Of a stretch of 64,000 nt of DNA, positions 17,941-26,139 are shown in pieces (position 1 is the first letter of the stretch; each line of letters begins with the position of its first letter). The notes under the pieces are model-generated. The model was not told the origin of the DNA and searched no databases. It was given only the letters and a program-made list of their open reading frames with translations. A program made the position numbers and the translations under genes. The stretch comes from Hyphomicrobium sp. CS1BSMeth3. Lineage in GTDB: Bacteria; Pseudomonadota; Alphaproteobacteria; Rhizobiales; Hyphomicrobiaceae. Where the stretch lies: contig NZ_FPEI01000005.1 of assembly GCF_900117415.1 (NCBI RefSeq), positions 1,240,001-1,304,000 on the forward strand, written 5' to 3'.

Positions 17941-19119
17941 ATGAGCAATAAGCTGACGCGTCAGCGCGAGCGCCTGCTCTATTTGTGTGACTGGCTGCCG
18001 CCCGACTATGGCGCCGTGGGGCAGTACAGCCTTTTGTTCGCGCGCGAGCTTGCCGAAGAGGGACGGGACGTCGTTCTGGTCGGGCTTTCGTCGCGTGGGA
18101 GCAGCGACCAGTCGCAGACATTCGAGGCCGGTTCCTTGCGCGAGATGCGCCTCTATGCGCCCACGTACGACAAGGCCTCCAACCTGCGCCGGCTGCTGTG
18201 GACGGCTTGGACGAACACGCGTCTGATCTGGCACGCCCGGCGGGAATTGCGCGCGGCGGATACCGTTCTGTTCACCGGAAGCCCGCCCTACCTCCTGCAC
18301 TGGCTCTCGCCGCTCAATCTGATATTGCGCAAGAAGCTCGTCTACCGGATCACGGATTTTCATCCTGAATGTCTCATGGCGCAGTACGAGAAGCCCGGGC
18401 TGCTTCTGCGCCTGATCTATCGACTGACCATGTTTTGGCGTCGTCGCGTACATGAATTCGAAGTACTCGGGCACGATCAGGCAAAGCGGCTCCAGGAGGC
18501 TGGCATTCGGCCCGAGCGATTGAGGCTCAAGCGCGATCCGTCACCTGTCGAATTCGTGCCGGGCACTTCGCCACTGCCGCGGCCTGCTGCCGCCGACGGC
18601 CGATTGCTGCTGCTCTATTCAGGCAACTGGGGCATGGCGCACGACTATCGCACATTCCTCGCCGGTTACGCGCTTCACCACCGCAAGGGCACGGGGCGTT
18701 TCATCCTCTGGCTGAATGCTGTGGGCGCTGCCGTAGGCACCATCGAGGAGGAGCTCAAGCGTCAGGCGCTGCCCTATGTGCGTGGGGCTCCGGTGCCGCT
18801 GCCGCACCTCGCGAGCCTCTTGCTCACTCCGGACGCGCATCTCATCACGCTGTCGGATGCATTCGTCGGCTATGTCCTGCCTTCGAAGGTGCACGCCTGC
18901 ATCGCATCGGGAAAGCCGGTGCTGAACATCGGTAGTGCGCGATCGGATGTGCACGGCCTCTGCAGCGAGCTGATGCGCGCGCCTTATCGGCGTGTGGAGG
19001 TCGGCGACGCGGAAGCATGTCTGGCTGCTCTGGAAGGTTTGGCCAACGAGATCGATAGCGGAAGAGCCGGGCGCTCCGAAGAGGATGCCTGCCAATTGAA
19101 CGTAGGAGTAAGAAGATGA
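17941..19119 (+). CDS. Glycosyltransferase, GT4-like (WbuB-type)
   Basis: A 392-residue GT-B protein. The N-terminus LLYLCDWLPPDYGAVGQYSL has the PPDYGAVGQY loop of this GT4-like group. A segment FTGSPPYLLHWL and a KKLVYRITDFHPE strand follow. The C-terminal domain has LLYSGNWGMAHDY and VGYVLPSKVHACIASGKPVL; the latter carries the conserved PSK-x4-A-x-GKP motif of WbuB/WcaI-like enzymes. It overlaps the epimerase-like gene downstream by ATGA at 19116, which suggests that the GT may use the sugar made by that enzyme. That pairing is inference. Confidence 0.82.
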   Translation: MSNKLTRQRERLLYLCDWLPPDYGAVGQYSLLFARELAEEGRDVVLVGLSSRGSSDQSQTFEAGSLREMRLYAPTYDKASNLRRLLWTAWTNTRLIWHARRELRAADTVLFTGSPPYLLHWLSPLNLILRKKLVYRITDFHPECLMAQYEKPGLLLRLIYRLTMFWRRRVHEFEVLGHDQAKRLQEAGIRPERLRLKRDPSPVEFVPGTSPLPRPAAADGRLLLLYSGNWGMAHDYRTFLAGYALHHRKGTGRFILWLNAVGAAVGTIEEELKRQALPYVRGAPVPLPHLASLLLTPDAHLITLSDAFVGYVLPSKVHACIASGKPVLNIGSARSDVHGLCSELMRAPYRRVEVGDAEACLAALEGLANEIDSGRAGRSEEDACQLNVGVRR

Positions 19120-20102
19120 AGCGGGCGTTGGTATGCGGTGCGGGCGGCTTCATAGGTAGCCATCTCGTCAAGAGACTGAAGCGGGAAAGCTTCTGGGTGC
19201 GGGGCGTCGATATCAAGTATCCGCGTTTCGCAGAAACGGAGGCCGATGACTTCATCAAAGGCGATCTGAGAGACTTCTCGACATGCTGCGATGCCGTCGA
19301 CTGCCGCTTCGATGAGATCTATCAGCTTGCCGCCGACATGGGCGGGGCCGGCTATATCTTCACGGGTGAGAACGACGCCGACGTGATGCACAACTCGGCG
19401 CAGATCAATCTCAACATTCTCGAGGCGTGCCGCCGGCGGAACTCCAAGCGCATCTTCTATTCCTCGTCGGCGTGCATCTACCCCGAGCACATCCAGCGCG
19501 ATCCCGACAATCCTGGGCTCGCCGAGCCCGATGCATACCCGGCCGCCCCTGACAGCGAGTATGGCTGGGAGAAGCTCTTCAGCGAGCGGCTTTACGGTGC
19601 GTATGCCCGCAACCACGGTTTCACGGTCCGCGTCGCGCGCTACCACAATATTTTCGGACCCGAGGGCGCATGGAACGATGGCCGCGAGAAAGCGCCCGCC
19701 GCTCTTTGCCGCAAGGTGGCCGAGGTCAAGGATGGTGGAGAGATCGAAGTCTGGGGCGACGGCGAGCAGACGCGTTCGTTCCTCTATATCGATGAGTGCC
19801 TTGAGGGCAGCATCCGCCTCATGCGCTCGGGCTGCACGGATGTGCTGAACATCGGCTCGGATGAGATGGTCTCTATCAACAAGCTCGTCGCGCTTATTGC
19901 CGGCGTTGCAGAGAAGAAGGTGCGCATCCGGCATATTCCCGGGCCCCTCGGCGTGCGCGGGCGCAACTCCGACAACAGGCTGATCCAGGAGAAGCTCGAC
20001 TGGCGCCCCAATGCGCCTCTCGTACGTGGCGTCGAGCGTACATATGGGTGGATCGCCGAGCAGGTGGCGATCCTGCGGCAGCGGGGAGCTTCAGCGGCGT
20101 GA
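19116..20102 (+). CDS. GDP-mannose 3,5-epimerase-like enzyme
   Basis: A 328-residue extended SDR. GAGGFIG lies at 8-14. QLAADMGGAGYIFTGEND (70-87) is diagnostic of GDP-mannose 3,5-epimerases. SSSACIYPE places a catalytic cysteine at C120, and YGWEK gives Y149 and K153. EGAWNDGREKAPAALCRKV and EVWGDGEQTRSFLYIDE match the family's substrate-binding loops. By family it converts GDP-mannose to GDP-L-galactose, with GDP-L-gulose as a side product. In plants this feeds ascorbate; in a bacterial polysaccharide cluster it would supply an L-hexose to a glycosyltransferase, probably the one it overlaps. It is the last gene of the cluster and ends only 11 bases from the convergent soeC. Confidence 0.88.
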   Translation: MKRALVCGAGGFIGSHLVKRLKRESFWVRGVDIKYPRFAETEADDFIKGDLRDFSTCCDAVDCRFDEIYQLAADMGGAGYIFTGENDADVMHNSAQINLNILEACRRRNSKRIFYSSSACIYPEHIQRDPDNPGLAEPDAYPAAPDSEYGWEKLFSERLYGAYARNHGFTVRVARYHNIFGPEGAWNDGREKAPAALCRKVAEVKDGGEIEVWGDGEQTRSFLYIDECLEGSIRLMRSGCTDVLNIGSDEMVSINKLVALIAGVAEKKVRIRHIPGPLGVRGRNSDNRLIQEKLDWRPNAPLVRGVERTYGWIAEQVAILRQRGASAA

Positions 20103-20113
20103 GGATTGCCGCC

Positions 20114-21061
20114 CTACGCCGCAGGCCGGCCGTAGTAGAGCATCGAGACGTGCTCGGCTTCTGCGAAAAAGAGCCAGCGCTCCATCGCGACACCCACACC
20201 TGCAGCGACGACCGCGAGCAGTGCCGCCAGCGTGCCGAGTAGCGCGCTCGGCGCGAGCGTGATCAGGCACAGCGCTCCAGGAACGAGGAAGGCGAGGAGG
20301 CGCACGTAGCCGCGCAGCTTCTCCGCGTGGTTGCGCGCCACGGCGAAGCCCATCTCGCGCATGACGAAGTTGGCCTGCGTGTGCGGGAAGTCGAGCACGC
20401 GCACCTGGCCGTGCTTGCCGAGGCCGGTCGCATCGCCGATCGTCCAGGTCTTCTTCTCGCTGTCGATCGTCGCCCAATAGCGCTGCTTCAGGAGCAGCGC
20501 GACGCCGACAAGCGCCGCGGTCAGGATTGAGAACCATGGACGCGTCGTACCGAAGAGGTACATGAGCGCGAGCATCAGCAGGCCGCCCGTCGCGAGCGCG
20601 AGCGCGATATAGATCCAGGGCACGAGCGGCTGGTTCCACTGGCGGATGGTCCTGAGCGAGGCATAGATCATGCCCGTACAGTAGACCGTGACGAGCGCGA
20701 GTGCCGCCGCCAGCAAGCCCATGAGCGCAAAGATGCCGTCCGTGCGCTCGAGAAAGACCCAGCCGATGCCGAGGAGGCCGGCGGGCACATAGGTCGCGAC
20801 CGCCGCGACGCCTTCCCGAGAAAGCCACGAGCTGCGCCATTGCGAGAACGCGCGCCACGCGCGCTCGGGATGGCCGAGGTGGAATGTCGAGGCGAGCAAG
20901 CCGACAGTGATCAACGCGAGTGAGATCGCGAGCCCAGTAAAGCCGAGCCAGCGGTCGGCGGGGAGGACGCGGAAGGCGGACAGCACGCCGAGCCAGACAA
21001 GCAGGCCATAGCCGGCGCCGGACGCGGTGGTGAACAGGATGACCGAGTAGGCGGGATGCAT
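20114..21061 (-). CDS. soeC: Membrane anchor subunit of sulfite dehydrogenase, DmsC/NrfD family
   Basis: A 315-residue polytopic membrane protein of the DmsC/NrfD anchor family, with about eight hydrophobic helices, for example at residues 7-27, 41-61, 84-104, 113-133, 147-167, 170-190, 252-272 and 275-295. STFHLGHPERAWRAFSQW, close to the second helix, is typical of the DMSO-reductase anchor group. It should hold the molybdenum and iron-sulfur subunits on the membrane and exchange electrons with quinone. It is the third gene of a three-gene operon, 30 bases after soeB. The naming as SoeC depends on the identity of the large subunit. Confidence 0.85.
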   Translation of the reverse strand: MHPAYSVILFTTASGAGYGLLVWLGVLSAFRVLPADRWLGFTGLAISLALITVGLLASTFHLGHPERAWRAFSQWRSSWLSREGVAAVATYVPAGLLGIGWVFLERTDGIFALMGLLAAALALVTVYCTGMIYASLRTIRQWNQPLVPWIYIALALATGGLLMLALMYLFGTTRPWFSILTAALVGVALLLKQRYWATIDSEKKTWTIGDATGLGKHGQVRVLDFPHTQANFVMREMGFAVARNHAEKLRGYVRLLAFLVPGALCLITLAPSALLGTLAALLAVVAAGVGVAMERWLFFAEAEHVSMLYYGRPAA

Positions 21062-21091
21062 CGAAGTCCAATGCCTAAGGCGTGAGGAGGT

Positions 21092-21844
21092 CTATCGCGA
21101 GAGCGCGCGATCGACCCAGGAGAAGAGACTTTCAATCGCGGTCGTCGGGGCCGCGATTTTTTGTTTCTGCGGGGTCTTGTCGGTGGCGACCGTGCGCGCG
21201 TCGCGCCGTTCACGCGGCGGCAGGTACTTGTTCACCGGCTTGTAGCCGAAGGCGCCGAGCAGATCGAAGCCGCCGCGCTCGGCGACGAGCTTCGAGACGT
21301 CGCTATCGGGATCACCGAGGTCGCCGAAGTGACGTGCGCCCGTCGGGCAGGCGCGTACACAGGCCGGAACCCGATCCTCGGGCGCGAGATGCTCGTTGTA
21401 AATGCGGTCGACGCACAGCGTGCACTTCTTCATCACGCCATGGCTCGGGTCGTACTCGCGTGCTCCATAGGCGCAGGCCCACGAGCAAAGCTTGCACCCG
21501 ATGCAAAGATCGGGATCGACAAGCACGATGCCGTCCTCGGCGCGCTTGAAAGACGCGCCGGTGGGACAGACGGTCACGCAGTCCGGCGTTTCGCAGTGCA
21601 GACAGGAGCGCGGGAAGTGGACCGTGCGGCTGTCCGCACCGTCGCCGACTTCATAGCTGTGAATGCGGTTGAGCCAGGCACCATCGGGATCGGCGCCATA
21701 AGGATCGGTGTCCGAAAGCGGCGCAGAGTAGCCGCCCGTGTTCCATTCCTTGCAGCTCGTCGCGCAGCCGTGACAGCCGACGCACGTGTCGAGGTCGATG
21801 ACGAGGCCGAGTTTGCGCTCCGTATGGGTGGGAAGGCAGGTCAT
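21092..21844 (-). CDS. soeB: Iron-sulfur subunit of sulfite dehydrogenase (four [4Fe-4S] clusters)
   Basis: A 250-residue ferredoxin-like electron-transfer subunit of the DmsB/PhsB/SoeB type. Four cysteine groups are visible: DTCVGCHGCATSC, SCLHCETPDCVTVCP, DLCIGCKLCSWAC and KKCTLCVDR with PACVRACPTG. Together they supply ligands for four [4Fe-4S] clusters. It relays electrons between the molybdenum subunit and the membrane anchor. No signal peptide is present, which fits a complex on the cytoplasmic side. Its start overlaps the soeA stop (ATGA at 21841-21844), so the two subunits are translationally coupled. Confidence 0.9.
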   Translation of the reverse strand: MTCLPTHTERKLGLVIDLDTCVGCHGCATSCKEWNTGGYSAPLSDTDPYGADPDGAWLNRIHSYEVGDGADSRTVHFPRSCLHCETPDCVTVCPTGASFKRAEDGIVLVDPDLCIGCKLCSWACAYGAREYDPSHGVMKKCTLCVDRIYNEHLAPEDRVPACVRACPTGARHFGDLGDPDSDVSKLVAERGGFDLLGAFGYKPVNKYLPPRERRDARTVATDKTPQKQKIAAPTTAIESLFSWVDRALSR

Positions 21845-24753
21845 CGACGTGCCCTCTTGAATTCGGCGCCATAGGCGATGACATCGGGATGGCCGCGGCC
21901 GATCGGATCATCGAACGGCTCGAAGCGCGGCTCGCTCTGCTCGATTGCCTCGGGCGAGGCTTTCTCGATGTGGACGCGCAGGTCGTACCACGCAGCCTGT
22001 CCCGTGATGGGATCCGAGTTCGAGTAGCGGTAGCCGCCGCCCTTGGCGGGCAACAGCTCGGAGATGAGATGGTTCAGCAGGAAGCCGCGCGTTGCTTCCG
22101 GCGCGTCGTTCGAGAGGCCCCAGGCGCCTTTGCGCTTGCCGATCGCATTCCACGTCCAGGCCGTCTGATCGTTCACGCCGTCCATGAGGCGAACCTGACA
22201 GCGCACGCGGCCGAGATAGCTGCTGATCCAGACCCAATCGTCATCGGCAATGCCGAGCTCCTTGCCGCGCGCGCGGCTCATGTAGAGCCGGTTCTGGCCG
22301 GTGATCTGGCGCAACCACGCATTCTGCGAGCCCCATGAGTGGTACATGTGCATGGGGCGCTGCGTGATCGCGTGCATGGGGAACTTGTCGGTATCGACCA
22401 TCGTGCCTTCGAAGGGCTGATACCAGAAGGGCAGCGGGTCGAAGTATTTCGCGATGCGCTCGCGATGGCTCTCGGGCGGCTGCACGGGGCCATGGCCTTC
22501 GGCCGCGAGACGGAACGCCTGCAGCGGCTCGCAGTAGAGCTGGAAGGTCATCTTCGCATCGGCGGCGCGGAAGCCGACCGAGGCCGCCCAGTCCAGATAC
22601 TCCTTGTTGGCGTGCTTGAAGTAGCGCTGGCTCGGCGGAAGATGATGCGCGTGGAAACCGCCGTTGGCGATGTAGCGATTGAGCTGGTCGGGATTGGGCG
22701 CGCCCTTGCCGAAGCTGTCGCCATTGCCGCGCCAGCCGGCGAGCGGGCCGATACCCGGCGCACGCTCGTGGTTCACGAGATAGTCGGCATAGCCGCCGGG
22801 GAACTGCGGTGAGCCATCCTCTTTCACGAGGCCCGGCAGCTTGAGGCGCGCGCCGAGGTCGAGCAGTACAGACTGGAAGCCGCGGACATCGCGGTCCGGC
22901 TCGATGACCGGATGGCGGATCGCGTCGCACGCCGCATCGGGCTCGGAGATCGGCCGGTCGAGCATGGAGATGCAATCCCACCGCTCGAGATAGGTCGTGT
23001 CGGGCAGGATGAGATCTGCGTAGGGCACCATCTCGGAGTAGTAGGCATCCGAGTAGATGATGCGCGGAATCTTGTACTCGCCGGTCTCGGGATTCTTGTC
23101 CGTCAGATACTTGAGCGTATCGCGGATGTTCATCGACGAGTTCCAGCTCATGTTCGCCATGTACATGAACAGGGTGTCGATGGGGTACGGATCGCCGAGC
23201 GCCGCGTTCGTGATGACCATGTGCATGAGGCCATGGGCGGCGAGCGGCGCATCCCAGCTATAGGCTTTGTCGATGCGCTGCGGTGTGTGAGCGGCGTCGA
23301 TCAGCAGGTCGGCTGGGCTCGTCGGGAAGCCGAGATGCGGACCGGGAAGCGGCTCGCCGGCTTTGACCTGGCCGGGCTTGCCGGTCGGCTTCAGGCGAGG
23401 TGCGATCTCTTTCGGATAGGGCGGCTTGTAGCGGAAGCCGCCGGGGCAATCGATCGAGCCGAGCAGGATCTGCAGGATGTGAATGAGCCGGCAGGTCTGG
23501 AAGCCGTTCGAGTGGGCCGAGATGCCGCGCATGGCGTGCATGGCGACGGGACGGCCGACCATTTTCTCGTGACGGCGCCCGTGGATGTCCGTCCAGGGAA
23601 CATCGAGCGTGATGGTCTGCTCGAAGGCGACCTTCGCCATTTCGTCGGCGTAGCGGCGGATCGTGGCGGCCGGCACGCCGCACTCTTTCTCCGCGCGCTC
23701 GGGTGAGTATTCCTCGCCGAGATAGCGCTCGGCCATCTTCTGGAAGACCGGGATGGCCGTGCGGCCATCGGGCAGTTTCACGGGCCCCGAGAGCTGCGGG
23801 ACGACATCGGGTCCTTCGGCGGGAACGAGCGCGCCCGAGCGCTTGTCGAAGGCGAGCGCATTGCCCTTCTCGTCGCGCACGAACATGCCATGATCGGCAG
23901 CGCCCGGCGCCTCAATGACGAGCCAGGGCGCATTCGTGTAGCGCACGAGATAGTCGATATCGATGCGCTGCGTCCTGAGAAGCTCGTGAATGAGCGCGCC
24001 GACGAAAGCGCCGTCCGTGCCGGGCCGGATGCCGACCCACTCATCGGCAACGGCGTTGTAGCCCGTGCGCACGGGATTGACGGAGACGATCTTCGCTCCG
24101 TTCGCCTTGAGCTTGCCGAGGCCGATCTTGATCGGGTTCGAGCTGTGGTCCTCGGCGACGCCGAAGAGCATGAAGAATTTCGCGTGGTCCCAGTCCGGCT
24201 CGCCGAACTCCCAGAACGAGCCGCCGAACGTGTAGAGGCCGGCGGCTGCCATGTTCACCGAGCAGAAGCCGCCGTGGGCTGCGTAGTTCGGCGTGCCGTA
24301 CTTGATGGCCCACCAGCCGGTCAGGGACTGCGACTGGTCGCGGCCCGTGAAGAAGGCGAGCTTCTTCGGGTCCTCGGCGCGGACCTTGCCGAGCCAGTCG
24401 GTGGCCGTCTGCAGCGCTTCTTCCCAGGAGATCTCCTTGAACTCGCCCGAGCCGCGCGGACCGACGCGCTTGAGCGGCGCCTTGAGGCGCGCCGGCGAGT
24501 AGTGCTGCATGATGCCGGCGGAGCCCTTGCCGCACAGCACGCCCTTGTTCACCGGGTGATCGCGGTTGCCGTCGATGTAACGGACCTTGCCGTCCTTGAG
24601 ATAGACGTTGATCCCGCACCGGCAGGCGCACATGTAGCAGGTGGTCTTTTCGATCCTGTCAGCCGGGTTTTCGCTGAGGACGACGCCGTGTGCATCCGGC
24701 TCGGATGTCCGGGCGCTCGAGGTGGAAGTCTTGGCTGTCGCGCGATCCTGCAC
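21841..24753 (-). CDS. soeA: Molybdopterin subunit of sulfite dehydrogenase (quinone), SoeA-like
   Basis: A 970-residue DMSO-reductase-family molybdoenzyme. The N-terminal [4Fe-4S] motif is C-x2-C-x3-C-x27-C (C39, C42, C46, C74). C164 in HGGFCSVNM is a candidate molybdenum ligand. ITGQNRLYMSRARGKELG belongs to the C-terminal molybdopterin-binding domain. There is no twin-arginine signal, so the subunit stays in the cytoplasm, as known for SoeABC of Allochromatium vinosum and related marine alphaproteobacterial enzymes. Reaction by family: sulfite to sulfate with electrons to quinone. A thiosulfate, polysulfide or DMSO reductase-type role is the alternative, but size, gene order and lack of export favour SoeA. 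It starts with GTG, three bases from a palindromic repeat element. Confidence 0.82.
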   Translation of the reverse strand: MQDRATAKTSTSSARTSEPDAHGVVLSENPADRIEKTTCYMCACRCGINVYLKDGKVRYIDGNRDHPVNKGVLCGKGSAGIMQHYSPARLKAPLKRVGPRGSGEFKEISWEEALQTATDWLGKVRAEDPKKLAFFTGRDQSQSLTGWWAIKYGTPNYAAHGGFCSVNMAAAGLYTFGGSFWEFGEPDWDHAKFFMLFGVAEDHSSNPIKIGLGKLKANGAKIVSVNPVRTGYNAVADEWVGIRPGTDGAFVGALIHELLRTQRIDIDYLVRYTNAPWLVIEAPGAADHGMFVRDEKGNALAFDKRSGALVPAEGPDVVPQLSGPVKLPDGRTAIPVFQKMAERYLGEEYSPERAEKECGVPAATIRRYADEMAKVAFEQTITLDVPWTDIHGRRHEKMVGRPVAMHAMRGISAHSNGFQTCRLIHILQILLGSIDCPGGFRYKPPYPKEIAPRLKPTGKPGQVKAGEPLPGPHLGFPTSPADLLIDAAHTPQRIDKAYSWDAPLAAHGLMHMVITNAALGDPYPIDTLFMYMANMSWNSSMNIRDTLKYLTDKNPETGEYKIPRIIYSDAYYSEMVPYADLILPDTTYLERWDCISMLDRPISEPDAACDAIRHPVIEPDRDVRGFQSVLLDLGARLKLPGLVKEDGSPQFPGGYADYLVNHERAPGIGPLAGWRGNGDSFGKGAPNPDQLNRYIANGGFHAHHLPPSQRYFKHANKEYLDWAASVGFRAADAKMTFQLYCEPLQAFRLAAEGHGPVQPPESHRERIAKYFDPLPFWYQPFEGTMVDTDKFPMHAITQRPMHMYHSWGSQNAWLRQITGQNRLYMSRARGKELGIADDDWVWISSYLGRVRCQVRLMDGVNDQTAWTWNAIGKRKGAWGLSNDAPEATRGFLLNHLISELLPAKGGGYRYSNSDPITGQAAWYDLRVHIEKASPEAIEQSEPRFEPFDDPIGRGHPDVIAYGAEFKRARR

Positions 24754-24756
24754 GGT

Positions 24757-24923
24757 CTAATGTCCCGATTCCGAAGTTCGCCCCGCCTCGATGCTGGTGT
24801 CCCGAGCGAACTTCGGAATCAAAAGGGACACTAGAATCACGGTCTTGCTAGTGTGATTCAGATCGAGAAATTCGCTCCATACCGAGCCGCTTGACGCGGC
24901 GAATTTCTCGATCATCACACTAG
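24757..24923 (+). repeat. Paired-palindrome repeat element, copy A
   Basis: Two adjacent imperfect palindromes, 24757-24834 and 24848-24923, separated by 13 bases. Each begins CTAGTGT (first copy mutated to CTAATGT) and ends ACACTAG. The first has a 10-bp outer stem, a small bulge and a 15-bp inner stem built on gattccgaagttcgc and its complement, with a 24-base loop. The second has a 10-bp outer stem, a 3-base bulge and about 15 bp of inner stem built on gatcgagaaattcgc. The same arrangement, in the same orientation and nearly identical, recurs at 63684-63849. No open reading frame lies inside. It is best described as a REP/BIME- or MITE-like dispersed element; I do not recognise a named family. 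Confidence 0.92.
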
Positions 24924-25333
24924 GCTCATGCTCCGTTCGGGCGATCAACGCCGTTTCCATCAAGGACTTGACTATATTCGATCCCTTGAATGTTCAACCC
25001 TGAGTGGGGAACGTTTGCACCGGGGATGAGCGATGCGTGCGGTGGCGTATTCGCATTGTCCGTGCGCTTGCGGAATGCAATTCCGCGCATGGGGTGGCGC
25101 GCCGAGGATCGGCAGCCGTGCACAATCTCGCGCGCCTTCAAAGTCTTATATAACACTTCTGCCGTGCCCCCGCTCGCCGCGACCTCGATCCGGTGTGCTT
25201 CCGGTTGCGAGATCGCCACTCCCCCCGCTATGCAATTTCAGATGAGAGCTATAGTCGCTCGGGAATGAGAAGAAAAGTATCGGAGAGCGATCCGCGATGC
25301 GGAACGCGCGAAGCGCCAATCGGAGGTGAGGCC
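24924..25333. other. Gene-free stretch between repeat element A and the crotonase gene
   Basis: No supportable gene. Visible are an inverted pair TCAAGG (24960-24965) and CCTTGA (24984-24989) around an AT-richer core, and an AT-rich tatataac stretch near 25147 that could be a -10 region for the downstream gene. A strong ribosome-binding site GGAGGTGAG lies at 25322-25330. Short open frames on the minus strand here have no start context or recognisable motif. This region must hold the promoters of both soeA (leftward) and the crotonase operon (rightward). Confidence 0.5.
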
Positions 25334-26107
25334 ATGACGTCAAAAGTCCGCGTCGAGCAGGATGGTCCCGTCACGACGGTCATCATCAACCGGCCCGAGG
25401 TCCGCAACGCCGTCGACAACGAGACGGCCGAGGCGCTTGCTGATGCATTCCGCGCCTTCGATGCCGATCCCGAGCAGCGCGTCGCCGTGCTCTGGGGCTC
25501 GGGTGGGGCATTCTGCGCCGGTGCCGATCTGAAGGCGATCGCATCGGGCGAGAGGCGCAAGCGCTACAGCCTCGATGGCGATGGTCCGATGGGGCCATCG
25601 CGGCTCAAGCTGTCGAAGCCGGTGATCGCGGCAGTGGCCGGCCACGCCGTTGCGGGCGGGCTGGAGCTGGCCATCTGGTGCGACATGCGCGTCGCCGAGG
25701 AGGATGCTGTATTCGGCGTGTACTGCCGGCGCTGGGGTGTGCCGCTGATCGACGGCGGCACCGTGCGGTTGCCGCGTCTCATCGGCCAGAGCCACGCCCT
25801 CGACATGATCCTGACCGGGCGGCCGGTCGGCGCTGAGGAGGCGCTCCGTATGGGGCTTGCGAACCGTGTCGTCGCCAGGGGCGAGGCGCGCGCAGCGGCG
25901 GAAGCGCTGGCGCGCCAGCTTGCCGAGTTCCCGCAGATATGCATGAACCTCGATCGTGCGTCCGTCTATCGACAGTGGGAGCTGCCGTTCGAACATGCGA
26001 TGAAGGCGGAGTTCGCGCACGGCATTGCGGCGGTGGCGGCCGAGGGGCAGGCCGGCGCGGCGCGGTTCGCGGGCGGGGCCGGACGCGGCGGCAAGTTCGG
26101 CGAGTAA
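25334..26107 (+). CDS. Crotonase-family protein (enoyl-CoA hydratase/isomerase-like), atypical active site
   Basis: A 257-residue crotonase-fold protein. The oxyanion-hole segment AFCAGADLKAI (59-69) and AGHAVAGGLELAIWCD (102-117) are intact, the latter with E111 at the position of the first catalytic glutamate. The second catalytic glutamate of true enoyl-CoA hydratases is replaced: the segment reads YCRRWGVPLIDGGT, with C131 at that site. So hydratase activity is doubtful, and another CoA-thioester reaction (isomerase, hydrolase or unknown) is likely. The start at 25334 follows an excellent GGAGG site. It lies 32 bases before the sarcosine oxidase genes and probably shares their transcript. 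Confidence 0.82.
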   Translation: MTSKVRVEQDGPVTTVIINRPEVRNAVDNETAEALADAFRAFDADPEQRVAVLWGSGGAFCAGADLKAIASGERRKRYSLDGDGPMGPSRLKLSKPVIAAVAGHAVAGGLELAIWCDMRVAEEDAVFGVYCRRWGVPLIDGGTVRLPRLIGQSHALDMILTGRPVGAEEALRMGLANRVVARGEARAAAEALARQLAEFPQICMNLDRASVYRQWELPFEHAMKAEFAHGIAAVAAEGQAGAARFAGGAGRGGKFGE

Positions 26108-26139
26108 TGCGGCACGCCGGGTTGGGGGCAGGGGGCTAG

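Noticed and set aside
24926-25219. A 97-codon minus-strand open frame between the repeat and the crotonase gene.
   Set aside because: No ribosome-binding site, no motif, and it overlaps the region that must hold promoters.
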